Positions 1 through 7,967 of a DNA stretch of 47,395 nt are shown piece by piece. Both the position numbers and the translations under genes were made by a program. The stretch is from Komagataeibacter oboediens (GTDB taxonomy: Bacteria; Pseudomonadota; Alphaproteobacteria; Acetobacterales; Acetobacteraceae). The notes beneath the pieces are model-generated. The model saw only the letters and a list, made by a program, of their open reading frames with translations, did not search any database and was not told the DNA's origin. Each line of letters starts with the position of its first letter. The stretch's first letter is position 1. The stretch covers positions 1 through 47,395 of the forward strand of contig NZ_NKTX01000021.1 of the NCBI RefSeq assembly GCF_003207815.1, given 5' to 3'.

Positions 1-105
1 AATCGCACCAGCCATTCCCGATCCTCCCTCTCACGACAGAATCAGAACAGGCCCTTCGCGTCACTTCACAGATGAGTCAGAGACAGTAGCCCTTGGTATT
101 ACGGG

Positions 106-996
106 GTGTCCAAACCCAATGTGTCCCCGCGCTGCGTGCATGATGCGGGACGGCCGCGCATCGCCCTGCTGGGTGACAGCCATGCATCGGCACTTGCCGC
201 ATCGCTGTCGCATCTGGCCGACCAGGCGGGATTTGATTTCGTTCAGTTTACCAAATCGTCCTGCCCCCCGTTACTGGGGACCGCACGCCTCATGCCGTCC
301 CATCCGGGACATGCCGCACAGTGCGCGCTTTACAATGACCGGGCCTTCGCTGCCGTCATGCGCGACCCACGTGTTCAGACGGTCGTTCTGGCCGGGTACT
401 GGGCCGCCCCTTTCGCAGCTGACGCCGGGGGGGATGCCTATATCGACCCACGCGACAGGATGAACCACGGCGTGGCAGCCAGCCTTGCGCGGCTGGATGT
501 TGCGGTACGTACCACAACACAGGTGCTGGCCCGCGCGCACAGGCATGTCATCATATTGGGGGATGTGCCGCAGTTCCGCTTTGATCCCGCACGCGAAGCC
601 GTTACGGCGTTCATGCCCGTGCGCCAGCATGTCGCGCATATGCTGGACCCGTCATTCCTGACCGCGGGGGATATCGCCCCGGTCCCGCTGCTATCCGTCC
701 CCGGACAGCCCATTGCCGACACCGTGCGCCATGCGGTGGCGGACACGGCGGATGTGACCTATTTTTCCCTGGCGGACGGGCTGTGTTCGCCAGCCGGGTG
801 CAAATTCCGCACGGGGAATGACCCGTTTTATGTAGACCAGCAGCACCTGTCGCGCGGCGGGGCCGATTTTCTGCTGGCGCGGATAGACGGCCTGCTTCCC
901 GTCACAGGGGACAACGTCGCCCGGATTGCCACGCAGCCCCCCATCCCCACGGCGCCGATGCCTCTGTCCGCTGCGACGCAGGTGGCCATTCACTGA
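106..996 (+). CDS. SGNH-domain protein, probable C-terminal part of an OafA/YrhL-type acyltransferase
   Basis: The 296-residue product opens almost directly with an SGNH hydrolase block I (GDSHA, residues 23-27) and ends with a DxxH-like block (VDQQHLS near residue 245) followed by a proline-rich tail. This is the layout of the SGNH domain fused C-terminally to membrane acyltransferase-3 proteins that O-acetylate surface polysaccharides. The membrane acyltransferase part is not present: in this frame a TGA stands at 73-75, and the only start is the GTG at 106, which has no clear ribosome binding site. The gene is therefore either a stand-alone SGNH enzyme or the 3' remnant of a longer gene whose 5' part lies left of the window. 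Domain type is fairly sure; substrate and intactness are not. Confidence 0.6.
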   Translation: MSKPNVSPRCVHDAGRPRIALLGDSHASALAASLSHLADQAGFDFVQFTKSSCPPLLGTARLMPSHPGHAAQCALYNDRAFAAVMRDPRVQTVVLAGYWAAPFAADAGGDAYIDPRDRMNHGVAASLARLDVAVRTTTQVLARAHRHVIILGDVPQFRFDPAREAVTAFMPVRQHVAHMLDPSFLTAGDIAPVPLLSVPGQPIADTVRHAVADTADVTYFSLADGLCSPAGCKFRTGNDPFYVDQQHLSRGGADFLLARIDGLLPVTGDNVARIATQPPIPTAPMPLSAATQVAIH

Positions 997-1094
997 TGGG
1001 CCGAGCCGGAATCCACTGACAAAAACCCTACCGACATTCCGGATGCCGTCCTTGTTCCCTGGGGCGGCATGCCTATCCCGCAAGCTTCCCCGGA

Positions 1095-1133
1095 CATCGC
1101 CTTTTTGAAAGAAGGGGACACCCGAAAGCTTTT
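1095..1133 (-). repeat. degenerate intergenic element (AAAGYTTTYGG... type), copy a
   Basis: Read on the minus strand just after the MFS stop, the stretch runs AAAGCTTTCGGGTG, then a pyrimidine tract, then CAAAAAGG. Similar AAAG-TTTYYGG-RTG sequences followed by a T/A-rich stem-like part recur at 16471, 23222, 26348 and 39041. All of these are intergenic, mostly just downstream of a gene. The relation is judged by eye and weak. Confidence 0.3.
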
Positions 1134-2335
1134 CAGCCTTCTTCCTCGGCTGGGGTCAGCGCGCGGGGGAAAGCGGCGGGATTGAGCATGGCCACGATCA
1201 TGCCCAGCAGCACCATGGCGCAGGATAGCGGGGTCAGGACGGCAAATCCCCCGTTGGACAGTACCTCTCCCCCTACGGCCGATCCCAGCAATATGCCCAT
1301 GTTGCACGCAGCATTGATCGCTGCCCCCGCGACATCGGGCCGCGTGGCGCGCGCCCGGATCGCACCGGACATGACAAAGGGCACGACGGCGGAATATCCG
1401 ATACACCACAGGCCCACCGCCGCCACGGCCATCCAGCCCGACAGGATATGCCCGTACATAAGCCCCATGCCCACCAGCATGGCCAGCCCGCTGCCCAACA
1501 GCCCGGCGGCGGGCCAGCGGTCCACCACCAGCCCCGCCGCCCACAGGCCAAGGATGCTGAACCCGCCCGTCATCAGCAGCGCGATGCTGAGTGTCCCGGT
1601 TGACAGCCCATGCGCCAGCAGCAGCGGCGTGATGTATGTGTACAGCAGGTGATGGGCAAAGAAGAACACCGCATCCACTACCACGACAACAAGGAATATC
1701 CGCATCGCCCGCTGGCCTGCCATTGCCGGCAACCCTTCCCTGACCTGCACTGGTGACGAGACCGGCGGCAGGAAAAACCCAATGCAGATCGTCAGCACCA
1801 CCGCCAGCACGGTCATGATACCCATGGCCATGCGCCAGCCAACCATGTGCCCGATGGCCGCAGCCCCCGGCACACCCAACACCATGCCCAGCGACGTCCC
1901 GCCATATACGAACGAAATGGCACGTCCCGTCATGTTCTGCGGCACCAGCCGCGCGGCATAGGCCGCCGCGATCGACATGAGCAGCGCATGCGCCAGCCCC
2001 CCGATCAGGCGACCGGCACACAGGATAAGGAAGGTCGGCGCCACGGTCACCGCCAGGTTGGATGCGACGTAACCCAGCAGGGACAGAACGACCAGCCGCT
2101 TGCGGTCGATATGCGCCGTCATGATCGTAAGGGGTATCGCCGCGATCATGACCATCAGCGCAAAGGCACTGACGGCCAGCCCGGCCTGACCTTCGCGGAT
2201 ATGGAAGGCCTGCGCCATCTCGATCAGGATGCCGACAGGGGCGACCTCACTGGTCAGGGCGGTAAAGGTGCAGGCAAACAGGGCAAACAGCCCGACCATG
2301 GCGCCCGGAGGAAGGGTTTTGAACAGCATGATCAC
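1133..2335 (-). CDS. MFS transporter, DHA1 (sugar/drug efflux-like) family
   Basis: A 400-residue polytopic protein with about 12 hydrophobic segments, typical of DHA1-family drug:H+ antiporters and AraJ/SotB-like sugar efflux proteins. It has the loop 2-3 motif region (TAHIDRKRLVV) and GRLIGGLAHALL, the motif C-like segment of such exporters. It should sit in the inner membrane and export a small compound by proton antiport; the substrate cannot be read from sequence. The start is the upstream ATG of an ATG-ATC-ATG pair; the second ATG, two codons on, is equally possible. It is transcribed alone, convergent with the SGNH gene, and preceded by a 405-base gap. Confidence 0.85.
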   Translation of the reverse strand: MIMLFKTLPPGAMVGLFALFACTFTALTSEVAPVGILIEMAQAFHIREGQAGLAVSAFALMVMIAAIPLTIMTAHIDRKRLVVLSLLGYVASNLAVTVAPTFLILCAGRLIGGLAHALLMSIAAAYAARLVPQNMTGRAISFVYGGTSLGMVLGVPGAAAIGHMVGWRMAMGIMTVLAVVLTICIGFFLPPVSSPVQVREGLPAMAGQRAMRIFLVVVVVDAVFFFAHHLLYTYITPLLLAHGLSTGTLSIALLMTGGFSILGLWAAGLVVDRWPAAGLLGSGLAMLVGMGLMYGHILSGWMAVAAVGLWCIGYSAVVPFVMSGAIRARATRPDVAGAAINAACNMGILLGSAVGGEVLSNGGFAVLTPLSCAMVLLGMIVAMLNPAAFPRALTPAEEEG

Positions 2336-2740
2336 CTGCTTTGAATGGCGTCCGTGTCATGACGCCGGTTTTCCGCTGCCTTGTGGCACTTTCCACATCC
2401 GGATGGAATAGACGTATTTCGCGTTTCAGCGCACCGGAAGATACAAAATGTTCACAAGGCGGATCGCCATGGGAAAAGCAGGCGGGACCCCTCGTCCCGA
2501 TCCAGTCCAATATGCTGTTTTTTAATAATATCTACGAAAAAACCCCAAAGGCATTCAGCCGTCGCGCCCGCGGGGGCCGGCCGTTATTCCGGACACAGTG
2601 CCCCGCCACCATGCCGTGCGGGCAACAATGGATGACTGCGATGTTGGCACGGCTTACCGGGAGCAGCGGGAGCATGGACATCATGCCGTCCCTGCGCCCC
2701 GCAGGCCGGACCACGGAAAGGGCAATTGGGGGAACGCGCG
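2336..2740. other. intergenic region, no convincing gene
   Basis: This 405-base stretch separates two minus-strand genes. An open frame crosses it on the plus strand (2341-2823), but it overlaps the hydroxylase gene and has no recognisable domain, so I treat it as chance. An AT-rich patch near 2515-2550 contrasts with the GC-rich surroundings and could belong to the MFS promoter. Nothing else is evident. Confidence 0.4.
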
Positions 2741-3457
2741 TTATGTGCCGCGACGGTCCAGGTTCTTGCGGATATCCTGAACGAAACGTGAATACCGGAC
2801 ACCCTGGAAAAAGACATCCATAAGCAGGCGCGCAGGCCACCGGCACGGACGCCGGACCTGGATCAGCAGGACGTAGCGTGTGTCGGTCGTGTTGTTCCAC
2901 ACCTCGTGGTTATAGGTATCGTCAAACAGGATCGACCTGCCCGCCGTCCAGGGGCAGACATGCAGCCTGTCGCCTTCCTCGAACTGGATCCAGCAGTTTT
3001 CGCGGTCGGCAGGTACCTGCAGCGCAAGGTGATAGGTCAGCATGCCCTTGGTCATGCCCCGGTGGCGGGGAATGTGGCAGCCGGGTTCCAGCACGGAAAA
3101 GCTGGCGGTGCATAAATTGGGGATCCGGTCGATCAGCGCCGCCGTCGTGGGAACACGGGCGCGGTTTTCCTGCCGCCTGTAGCCATAACCTTCCAGAAAG
3201 AAGGACCGCCAGCGCCGATCCGCCGCGATCCGGCCATGATCGGGGGAAATCTCACCAAGCGAGGGAATATCGGACGCCGCCATGCACAGCGCCTCGTCGC
3301 GAATTCTTTCCCAGTTCTGCTCCAGATCACGAACCCATTGCATGATGTAGGGATCAAAAAGAGCCTGATCCGGCAGCAGGGAAAACCGCATGACAAAGGC
3401 ATCGACCCTGTCCCGCAGACCCTTTGTCAGATGATAGATGGTCTTCTTTTTCGCCAT
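2741..3457 (-). CDS. aspartyl/asparaginyl beta-hydroxylase family protein (LpxO-like)
   Basis: A 238-residue member of the Asp/Asn beta-hydroxylase fold, Fe(II)/2-oxoglutarate dependent. The family signature is visible: PGCHIPRHRG around residues 126-134 (iron ligand H132), YHLALQVP, and LFDDTYNHEVWNNT at 177-190 (second ligand H184). Bacterial relatives include LpxO, which 2-hydroxylates lipid A acyl chains, and peptide or protein hydroxylases, so the substrate is open. The start at 3457 was preferred over upstream in-frame codons (frame open to 3565) because AAGGAGGAG lies 6 bases before it. A hydrophobic N-terminal helix such as many LpxO proteins carry is not evident, which suggests a soluble enzyme. 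Confidence 0.8.
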   Translation of the reverse strand: MAKKKTIYHLTKGLRDRVDAFVMRFSLLPDQALFDPYIMQWVRDLEQNWERIRDEALCMAASDIPSLGEISPDHGRIAADRRWRSFFLEGYGYRRQENRARVPTTAALIDRIPNLCTASFSVLEPGCHIPRHRGMTKGMLTYHLALQVPADRENCWIQFEEGDRLHVCPWTAGRSILFDDTYNHEVWNNTTDTRYVLLIQVRRPCRWPARLLMDVFFQGVRYSRFVQDIRKNLDRRGT

Positions 3458-3769
3458 TCCCTCTCCTCCTTGAGCAGTCGCGCGGAAATATATTCCGGCC
3501 AGGCATGCCTGAATATCCCTCCCGCGCCCTTCCCCACATGGCCACCCGTCGCCTGGCCGCCACACATCCCGGCACAGGCGCGGAAAACTGCCTGCAAACG
3601 TCCGGGCGGATGCAGGGATGCACGCGCATCATGTCAGAACACAGGGGGAAATCATTATGGCGGCCCTTTTGCTGGCGGGCCGAACCATATAGAATCCCCT
3701 GTCAACCGCAGACCTACGCCGCGCCGGGTCTGCCGCATGTTCTTCATGGCGCCATGCAGGGAGTAAGGC
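3458..3769. promoter_or_regulatory. divergent intergenic region between hydroxylase (-) and DyP/encapsulin operon (+)
   Basis: These 312 bases must hold both promoters. For the peroxidase side a weak sigma70-like pair is possible: TTGCTG at 3669-3674 with TAGAAT at 3690-3695 (15-base spacer, short). No clear operator palindrome and no credible small gene were seen. The AAGGAGGAG ribosome binding site of the hydroxylase occupies the left edge. Confidence 0.35.
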
Positions 3770-4795
3770 GTGCCTTCAGCGACACCACAGCCCGTTGACA
3801 CCACATTGACCAGTGCGGCGATTTTCCTCGTTTTCACGCTTGACCCCGGAGAGGGACATGACACTACGGTCCGCGACCTGTGCGGGGATCTGTCGGCCAT
3901 GGTCCGTGGCGTAGGATTCCGCATTCCCGACGGGCGACTGTCCTGCGTGATGGGTTTCGGGGCGGATGCGTGGGAACGTATCTTCAAGGGGCCGAAGCCC
4001 AGGGAACTGCACCCCTTCCGCGCCATACATGGCGTCCATGAAGCACCCTCCACCCCTGGTGACCTGCTGTTCCACATCCGCGCAACCCGCATGGACCTGT
4101 GTTTTGAACTGGCCGCCGCCATCACCGCCCGGCTGGACGGGGCGGCACGGGTGGTCGATGAAGTCCATGGCTTCAAGTATTTCGATGCCCGCGACCTGCT
4201 TGGCTTTGTCGATGGCACGGAAAACCCGGTCAACCAGGCCGCGACCGATGCGACCGTGATCGGCGACGAGGATCCGGACTTTGCCGGTGGCAGCTACGTC
4301 ATTACCCAGAAATACCTGCATGACCTGAAGAAGTGGGACGCCATTCCCGTCGAGCAGCAGGAAAAAATCATTGGCCGCAGGAAGCTGTCGGACATTGAAC
4401 TGCCCGAAGCCGCCAAGCCCAGCTACGCCCACAACGTCCTGACTAATATCGAGGAAAATGGCGAACAGCTGCAGATCGTGCGCGACAACATGCCCTTTGG
4501 CGAAGTCGGCCGGGGAGAATTCGGGACCTATTTCATCGGTTACGCAAAATCCCCTTCCCGGGTCGAGCAGATGCTGGACAACATGTTCATTGGTAACCCG
4601 CCGGGAAATTACGACCGCCTGCTGGATGTCAGCCGCGCGGTGACGGGCACGCTGTTTTTCATTCCCACCGCCGATTTCCTTGACGCCGCCCCGGCATATG
4701 ACGCCACGGCAGCAGCGCCTGCGGAAACCAACGAAGACACACGCCCCGTACCGACCGGATCACTTGGCATCGGGTCACTGAAGGAAGAAGCCTGA
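3770..4795 (+). CDS. DyP-type heme peroxidase, encapsulin cargo
   Basis: Dye-decolorising peroxidase of 341 residues that uses heme and H2O2 to oxidise phenolic or dye-like substrates. The hallmark GFVDGTENP lies at residues 145-153 (distal Asp148). The proximal heme ligand is probably H221 in SYAHNV, and the distal Arg is R238 in IVRDNMPFGE. After the catalytic domain (to about residue 303) comes an Ala/Pro/Thr-rich flexible linker ending in TGSLGIGSLKEEA. This matches the short C-terminal targeting peptide (SLGIGSLK type) that docks cargo inside family 1 encapsulins. The shell gene follows after a one-base gap, so loading is strongly implied. The start is GTG at 3770 preceded by GGGAGTAAG. 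Confidence 0.93.
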   Translation: MPSATPQPVDTTLTSAAIFLVFTLDPGEGHDTTVRDLCGDLSAMVRGVGFRIPDGRLSCVMGFGADAWERIFKGPKPRELHPFRAIHGVHEAPSTPGDLLFHIRATRMDLCFELAAAITARLDGAARVVDEVHGFKYFDARDLLGFVDGTENPVNQAATDATVIGDEDPDFAGGSYVITQKYLHDLKKWDAIPVEQQEKIIGRRKLSDIELPEAAKPSYAHNVLTNIEENGEQLQIVRDNMPFGEVGRGEFGTYFIGYAKSPSRVEQMLDNMFIGNPPGNYDRLLDVSRAVTGTLFFIPTADFLDAAPAYDATAAAPAETNEDTRPVPTGSLGIGSLKEEA

Positions 4796-4796
4796 C

Positions 4797-5603
4797 ATGA
4801 ACAACCTGCACCGGAACCTTGCCCCCATTTCCGACGCCGCATGGGCGGAAATTGAACAGGAGGCGTCCCGCACGCTGCGCCGCTACCTTGCCGGGCGGCG
4901 CGTGGTGGACGTGCCTGATGCCCGCGGTGTCGGCTTCGCCGCGGTGGATACCGGCCACACGGCCCGTATCGACAGCCCGGCAGAGGGCGTGCGGGCGCTG
5001 CAGCGCAAGGTGCTGCCGCTGGTTGAACTGCGCGTGCCCTTTACGCTGGACCGTGACGCCATTGACGACGTGGAACGCGGCGCACTGGATTCCGACTGGC
5101 AGCCGCTGAAGGACGCGGCAAAGAAAATCGCCTATGCCGAGGACCGCGCCATATTCGACGGCTATGCCGCCGCCGGGATCACCGGCATCGGGCAGGATAC
5201 ATCCAACGCGAAGTTCACCCTGCCCGCATCCGCGCGTGACTATCCCGCCATCATTGCCGATGGCCTGAATGAACTGCGCATTGCCGGCGTGAACGGCCCG
5301 TACGCCGTCGTACTGGGTGCGCGCGCCTTTGCCGCCGTCAGTGGCGGGAACGAGGAAGGCTATCCCGTGCTGCGCCATATCGAGCGGATGACCGAAGGCA
5401 AGATCATCTGCGCCCCGGCCATTGAAGGCGCCTATATCGTGTCCACCCGCGGCGGGGATTTCGAACTGTCGATCGGGCAGGATGTCTCGATCGGCTATAC
5501 CAGCCATTCCGACACGTCGGTGAACCTGTACCTGCAGGAAAGCTTCACGTTCCGCGTACTGACGACCGAGGCCTCGGTCGTGATCGCACAGACCGGCGCG
5601 TAA
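4797..5603 (+). CDS. encapsulin nanocompartment shell protein, family 1
   Basis: A 268-residue HK97-fold shell protein. The N-terminal MNNLHRNLAPIS and the helix WAEIEQEASRTLRRYL are typical of encapsulins, where this helix forms the inner cargo-docking surface. Later landmarks are the E-loop region (DSPAEGVRALQRKVLPLVELRVPFTL), the P-domain, the A-domain (GKIICAPAIEGAYIVSTRGGDF) and the closing VNLYLQESFTFRVLTTEASVV. Length is normal for a T=1 shell of 60 subunits. It lies one base after the DyP stop (TGACATGA), so translation is probably coupled. The shell would enclose the peroxidase. No second cargo such as a ferritin-like protein is encoded beside it. Confidence 0.95.
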   Translation: MNNLHRNLAPISDAAWAEIEQEASRTLRRYLAGRRVVDVPDARGVGFAAVDTGHTARIDSPAEGVRALQRKVLPLVELRVPFTLDRDAIDDVERGALDSDWQPLKDAAKKIAYAEDRAIFDGYAAAGITGIGQDTSNAKFTLPASARDYPAIIADGLNELRIAGVNGPYAVVLGARAFAAVSGGNEEGYPVLRHIERMTEGKIICAPAIEGAYIVSTRGGDFELSIGQDVSIGYTSHSDTSVNLYLQESFTFRVLTTEASVVIAQTGA

Positions 5604-5724
5604 AGGACCGTTCCGCCACTACAATGCAGGCGAATGCCCGTGGCCGCTGCCGTGGCCATGGTTTGCATTGCACCCCATTTCGTGATTACAGCCGGCAGGC
5701 CAAAACCCAAGGAAAGGGCATAAA

Positions 5725-5931
5725 ATGAAAATCAGCGCACGCAACCAGATCGCGGGCAAGATCACATCCATTGCCAAGGGTGCGACCACATCCCATGTTG
5801 GCATCGACATTGGTGGCGGCACCATTGTCACCGCATCGATCACCAATGAAGCGGTTGCCGACCTGAATCTGAAGGTCGGCGAACCGGCGACGGCCATCAT
5901 CAAGGCGTCCGATGTCATGGTGGGCGTGTAA
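5725..5931 (+). CDS. molbindin (single Mop/TOBE-domain molybdate-binding protein)
   Basis: A 68-residue protein made of one Mop domain: MKISARNQIAGKITSI at the N terminus, an IDIGGGTIVTASIT core and the closing AIIKASDVMVGV, all characteristic of Mop proteins that bind molybdate or tungstate in oligomeric rings. ATG at 5725 is preceded by AAGGAAAGGG. It lies 121 bases after the encapsulin gene on the same strand and could be cotranscribed. No ModABC transporter or molybdoenzyme is encoded in this window, so storage or buffering of molybdate is the likely role. A link to the nanocompartment is only positional. Confidence 0.85.
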   Translation: MKISARNQIAGKITSIAKGATTSHVGIDIGGGTIVTASITNEAVADLNLKVGEPATAIIKASDVMVGV

Positions 5932-5945
5932 GGCGCATCACCCGC

Positions 5946-5971
5946 GCCGTCCGTCCGCAGGGACGGGCGGC
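5946..5971 (+). terminator. hairpin downstream of molbindin gene
   Basis: GCCGTCCGTCC pairs with GGACGGGCGGC across a 4-base loop (one G-U pair, otherwise perfect). It lies 15 bases after the molbindin stop. There is no T-run, so it may be a processing or partially Rho-dependent signal. Confidence 0.5.
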
Positions 5972-6092
5972 GTACTTCCACGACATGAACAATTCCTAAT
6001 CTGCCAGATACATAACGACAGGATCGAAACACAGGCTGGTCACGTTGCCCGCATATACTGCACCCGACATATCCCAAGGTGCCCGTGTGATC

Positions 6093-6407
6093 ATGAAAAC
6101 CATACTGTCTGCCCTGCCTGTTTTGTGGATTGTTTTGATGGGTGCGCCCGCACTGGGCCGGACGCACCGTATCCACGTTCCCACGACGGAACGTCATCCA
6201 CGGCAGGTCAATACGGAATTCGGCCACTTCCATGGCCATACAGCCGCCCTGCCGCCCGACAGCAGCGAATATCGCAACATAGATGCAAAATGTTCCGCCC
6301 GTGGGCTGGATAATGTCACGTCGCAAAGCGTGACGGTTGGCGTCAGCATGGCATCGCGCCGCAATTTCTATGCCCAGTGCATGGTTGAAAGCGGAGCATG
6401 GCACTAA
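6093..6407 (+). CDS. small secreted protein of unknown function
   Basis: This frame encodes 104 residues beginning MKTILSALPVLWIVLMGAPALG, a convincing signal peptide with probable cleavage after ALG around residue 22. The mature part is about 80 residues, rich in His, Arg and Thr (RTHRIHVPTTERHPRQ, GHFHGHTA). It has two cysteines (in KCSA and AQCM) that could form a disulfide in the periplasm. I recognise no domain. The start at 6093 is chosen because it begins the signal peptide; an in-frame ATG at 6045 would add 16 unlikely residues. A strong hairpin follows the stop. Confidence 0.55.
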   Translation: MKTILSALPVLWIVLMGAPALGRTHRIHVPTTERHPRQVNTEFGHFHGHTAALPPDSSEYRNIDAKCSARGLDNVTSQSVTVGVSMASRRNFYAQCMVESGAWH

Positions 6408-6447
6408 TCGGGGACTGGCGCGCGGCAGACCATACGGCTATCGTAAC

Positions 6448-6478
6448 GGACCGGCAGCCACCATCCCGCTGCCGGTCC
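6448..6478 (+). terminator. strong hairpin after the small secreted-protein gene
   Basis: GGACCGGCAG and CTGCCGGTCC form a perfect 10-bp stem with an 11-base loop, 40 bases after the stop at 6407 and 32 bases before the phosphoribosyltransferase start. There is no T-tract. It could also sit in the leader of the following gene. Confidence 0.5.
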
Positions 6479-6509
6479 ATGATCCTGTCAGCCCCAGCCG
6501 GAAGCATCC

Positions 6510-7196
6510 GTGTCCATACCACCCTACCAGACCCGATTTTACCCGTCCCCCATGACCGGGGAGTGGCCCTGCCACGACACCACCTATCCCGTCCGCCTGC
6601 GTGACGGGTCCACGCTGGTCCTGCCATTACGTCCGTTGCCGGACGGGGAAAAGGCCATCGCGCTGCTCATGTCCAACCAGACGGCATTTGCGGTTGAACA
6701 CGCGCTGGTCCGCCTGCTGACCGATCTGGCGCGGGAACTTCAGCCGGAGGTCATTGTCGGCGTGCCCACCATGGGTCTGGCCTATGCCCGGCCCGTGGCG
6801 GAAAACCTTGGTTTTGACGATTATGTCGCACTGGGTCACTCGCGCAAATTCTGGTATGACGACGCCCTGTCACAGCCTCTCACATCCTCCACCAGTCCCG
6901 ATCAGGCCAAGCGCCTGTACCTTGATCCCGCCCTGATCGAGCGGGTTCGCGGCAGGCGCGTTCTGGTTATGGATGACGTGCTGAACACAGGCCGGACGGC
7001 AGTTGCCGCCATCGGGCTCATGCAGCGGGTGCAGGCACGCATCGTCGGCATTACGGCGGTGCTGACCGAAGGCTGGGCCTGGCGCGACGCGCTGCAGCAG
7101 GTGGGAGAGGATATGCCCGGACTGGTGCATGCCCTTGGCCATATTCCCATGTTTGGCCGAAGCGCAGGGGGATGGGAGCCGCTTGCGGGCACATAA
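6510..7196 (+). CDS. phosphoribosyltransferase-fold protein
   Basis: A 228-residue type I phosphoribosyltransferase. The PRPP-binding signature VLVMDDVLNTGRTA lies near residues 150-163, with the preceding VIVGVPTMGLAYARPVAENLG forming the usual PRTase core. Relatives act on purines, orotate or as regulators; the residues that set base specificity are not diagnostic, so no substrate is named. The start is GTG at 6510 (VSIPPYQTRFYPSP); there is no strong ribosome binding site, and a later start at the Met of SPMTG is possible. It stands alone between two hairpin-containing gaps. Confidence 0.8.
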   Translation: MSIPPYQTRFYPSPMTGEWPCHDTTYPVRLRDGSTLVLPLRPLPDGEKAIALLMSNQTAFAVEHALVRLLTDLARELQPEVIVGVPTMGLAYARPVAENLGFDDYVALGHSRKFWYDDALSQPLTSSTSPDQAKRLYLDPALIERVRGRRVLVMDDVLNTGRTAVAAIGLMQRVQARIVGITAVLTEGWAWRDALQQVGEDMPGLVHALGHIPMFGRSAGGWEPLAGT

Positions 7197-7312
7197 TGCC
7201 CCCTGCCCGCGCGTGACCGGCGCAAAGACAGGAAACGAAGCATTTCCGATTTTGGCGTATGCACCTGCGTGACGGGCCGTATTGTCAGGAAGGTTCCAGT
7301 TGGAAACGATCC

Positions 7313-7933
7313 ATGACACAGCAAGGGGTTACGACATTGTCCAGGGTTCTCGTATTATACTATTCCACTTACGGCCATGTTGAAACCATGGCTCATGCGG
7401 TGGCGGAAGGCGTCCGCGCGGCAGGGCTGGAGGCAGAGGTAAAACGCGTGCCCGAACTGGTGCCGGAGAATGTGGCCAAAGCCCACCATTTCAAGACAGA
7501 ACAGTCAGCTCCCGTCGCCACCACGGCGGAACTGCCTGAATATGACGCGATCATTGTCGGTGCGCCCACACGTTTCGGGCGGCTGCCATCGCAGATGGCG
7601 AATTTCTGGGATCAGACGGGCGGGCTGTGGATGAAGGGCGCGCTGATTGGCAAGGTTGGCGCGGTCTTTACCTCCACCGCGTCACAGCATGGCGGGCAGG
7701 AAACGACCCTGTTCTCACTCATGTCCAATCTGCTGCACCATGGCATGGTGATCAGCGGCCTGCCCTACAGTTTCCAGGGACAGACGAAGGTGGATGAAGT
7801 GACTGGCGGCTCGCCCTATGGCGCGACGACAATCGCCGCGGGCGACGGTTCCCGCCAGCCCAGCGCCACCGAACTGGATGGCGCACGCTTCCTGGGCCAG
7901 CATGTCGCGGAACTGGCCAGAAAGCTGGCCTGA
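7313..7933 (+). CDS. wrbA: NAD(P)H:quinone oxidoreductase WrbA
   Basis: Flavodoxin-like FMN enzyme that reduces quinones by two electrons, avoiding semiquinone radicals. The sequence follows WrbA throughout: [16 protein letters not shown] at the FMN phosphate loop, [21 protein letters not shown], a GGQETTL loop and the C-terminal [20 protein letters not shown]. From the ATG at 7313 it is 206 residues. A TTG at 7337 preceded by AAGGGG would give 198 residues, the usual WrbA length, and may be the true start; an upstream ATG at 7259 is less likely. It converges on the LysR gene with a shared hairpin. Confidence 0.93.
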   Translation: MTQQGVTTLSRVLVLYYSTYGHVETMAHAVAEGVRAAGLEAEVKRVPELVPENVAKAHHFKTEQSAPVATTAELPEYDAIIVGAPTRFGRLPSQMANFWDQTGGLWMKGALIGKVGAVFTSTASQHGGQETTLFSLMSNLLHHGMVISGLPYSFQGQTKVDEVTGGSPYGATTIAAGDGSRQPSATELDGARFLGQHVAELARKLA

Positions 7934-7942
7934 CCCGCACGC

Positions 7943-7967
7943 CACGCCCGGCCGACCGCCGGGCGTG
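7943..7967. terminator. bidirectional hairpin between wrbA and LysR gene
   Basis: CACGCCCGGC and GCCGGGCGTG form a perfect 10-bp stem with a 5-base loop, placed between the wrbA stop (7933) and the convergent LysR stop (7968). It is symmetrical and can serve both strands; neither side has a long T-run. Confidence 0.6.

Noticed and set aside
990-2021. A 343-residue minus-strand frame overlapping the MFS gene in another frame
   Set aside because: Low-complexity Gly/Ala/His/Arg composition and no domain; the MFS reading frame is unambiguous.
2341-2823. A 160-residue plus-strand frame in the gap after the MFS gene
   Set aside because: No ribosome binding site, no recognisable domain, and it runs into the hydroxylase gene antisense.
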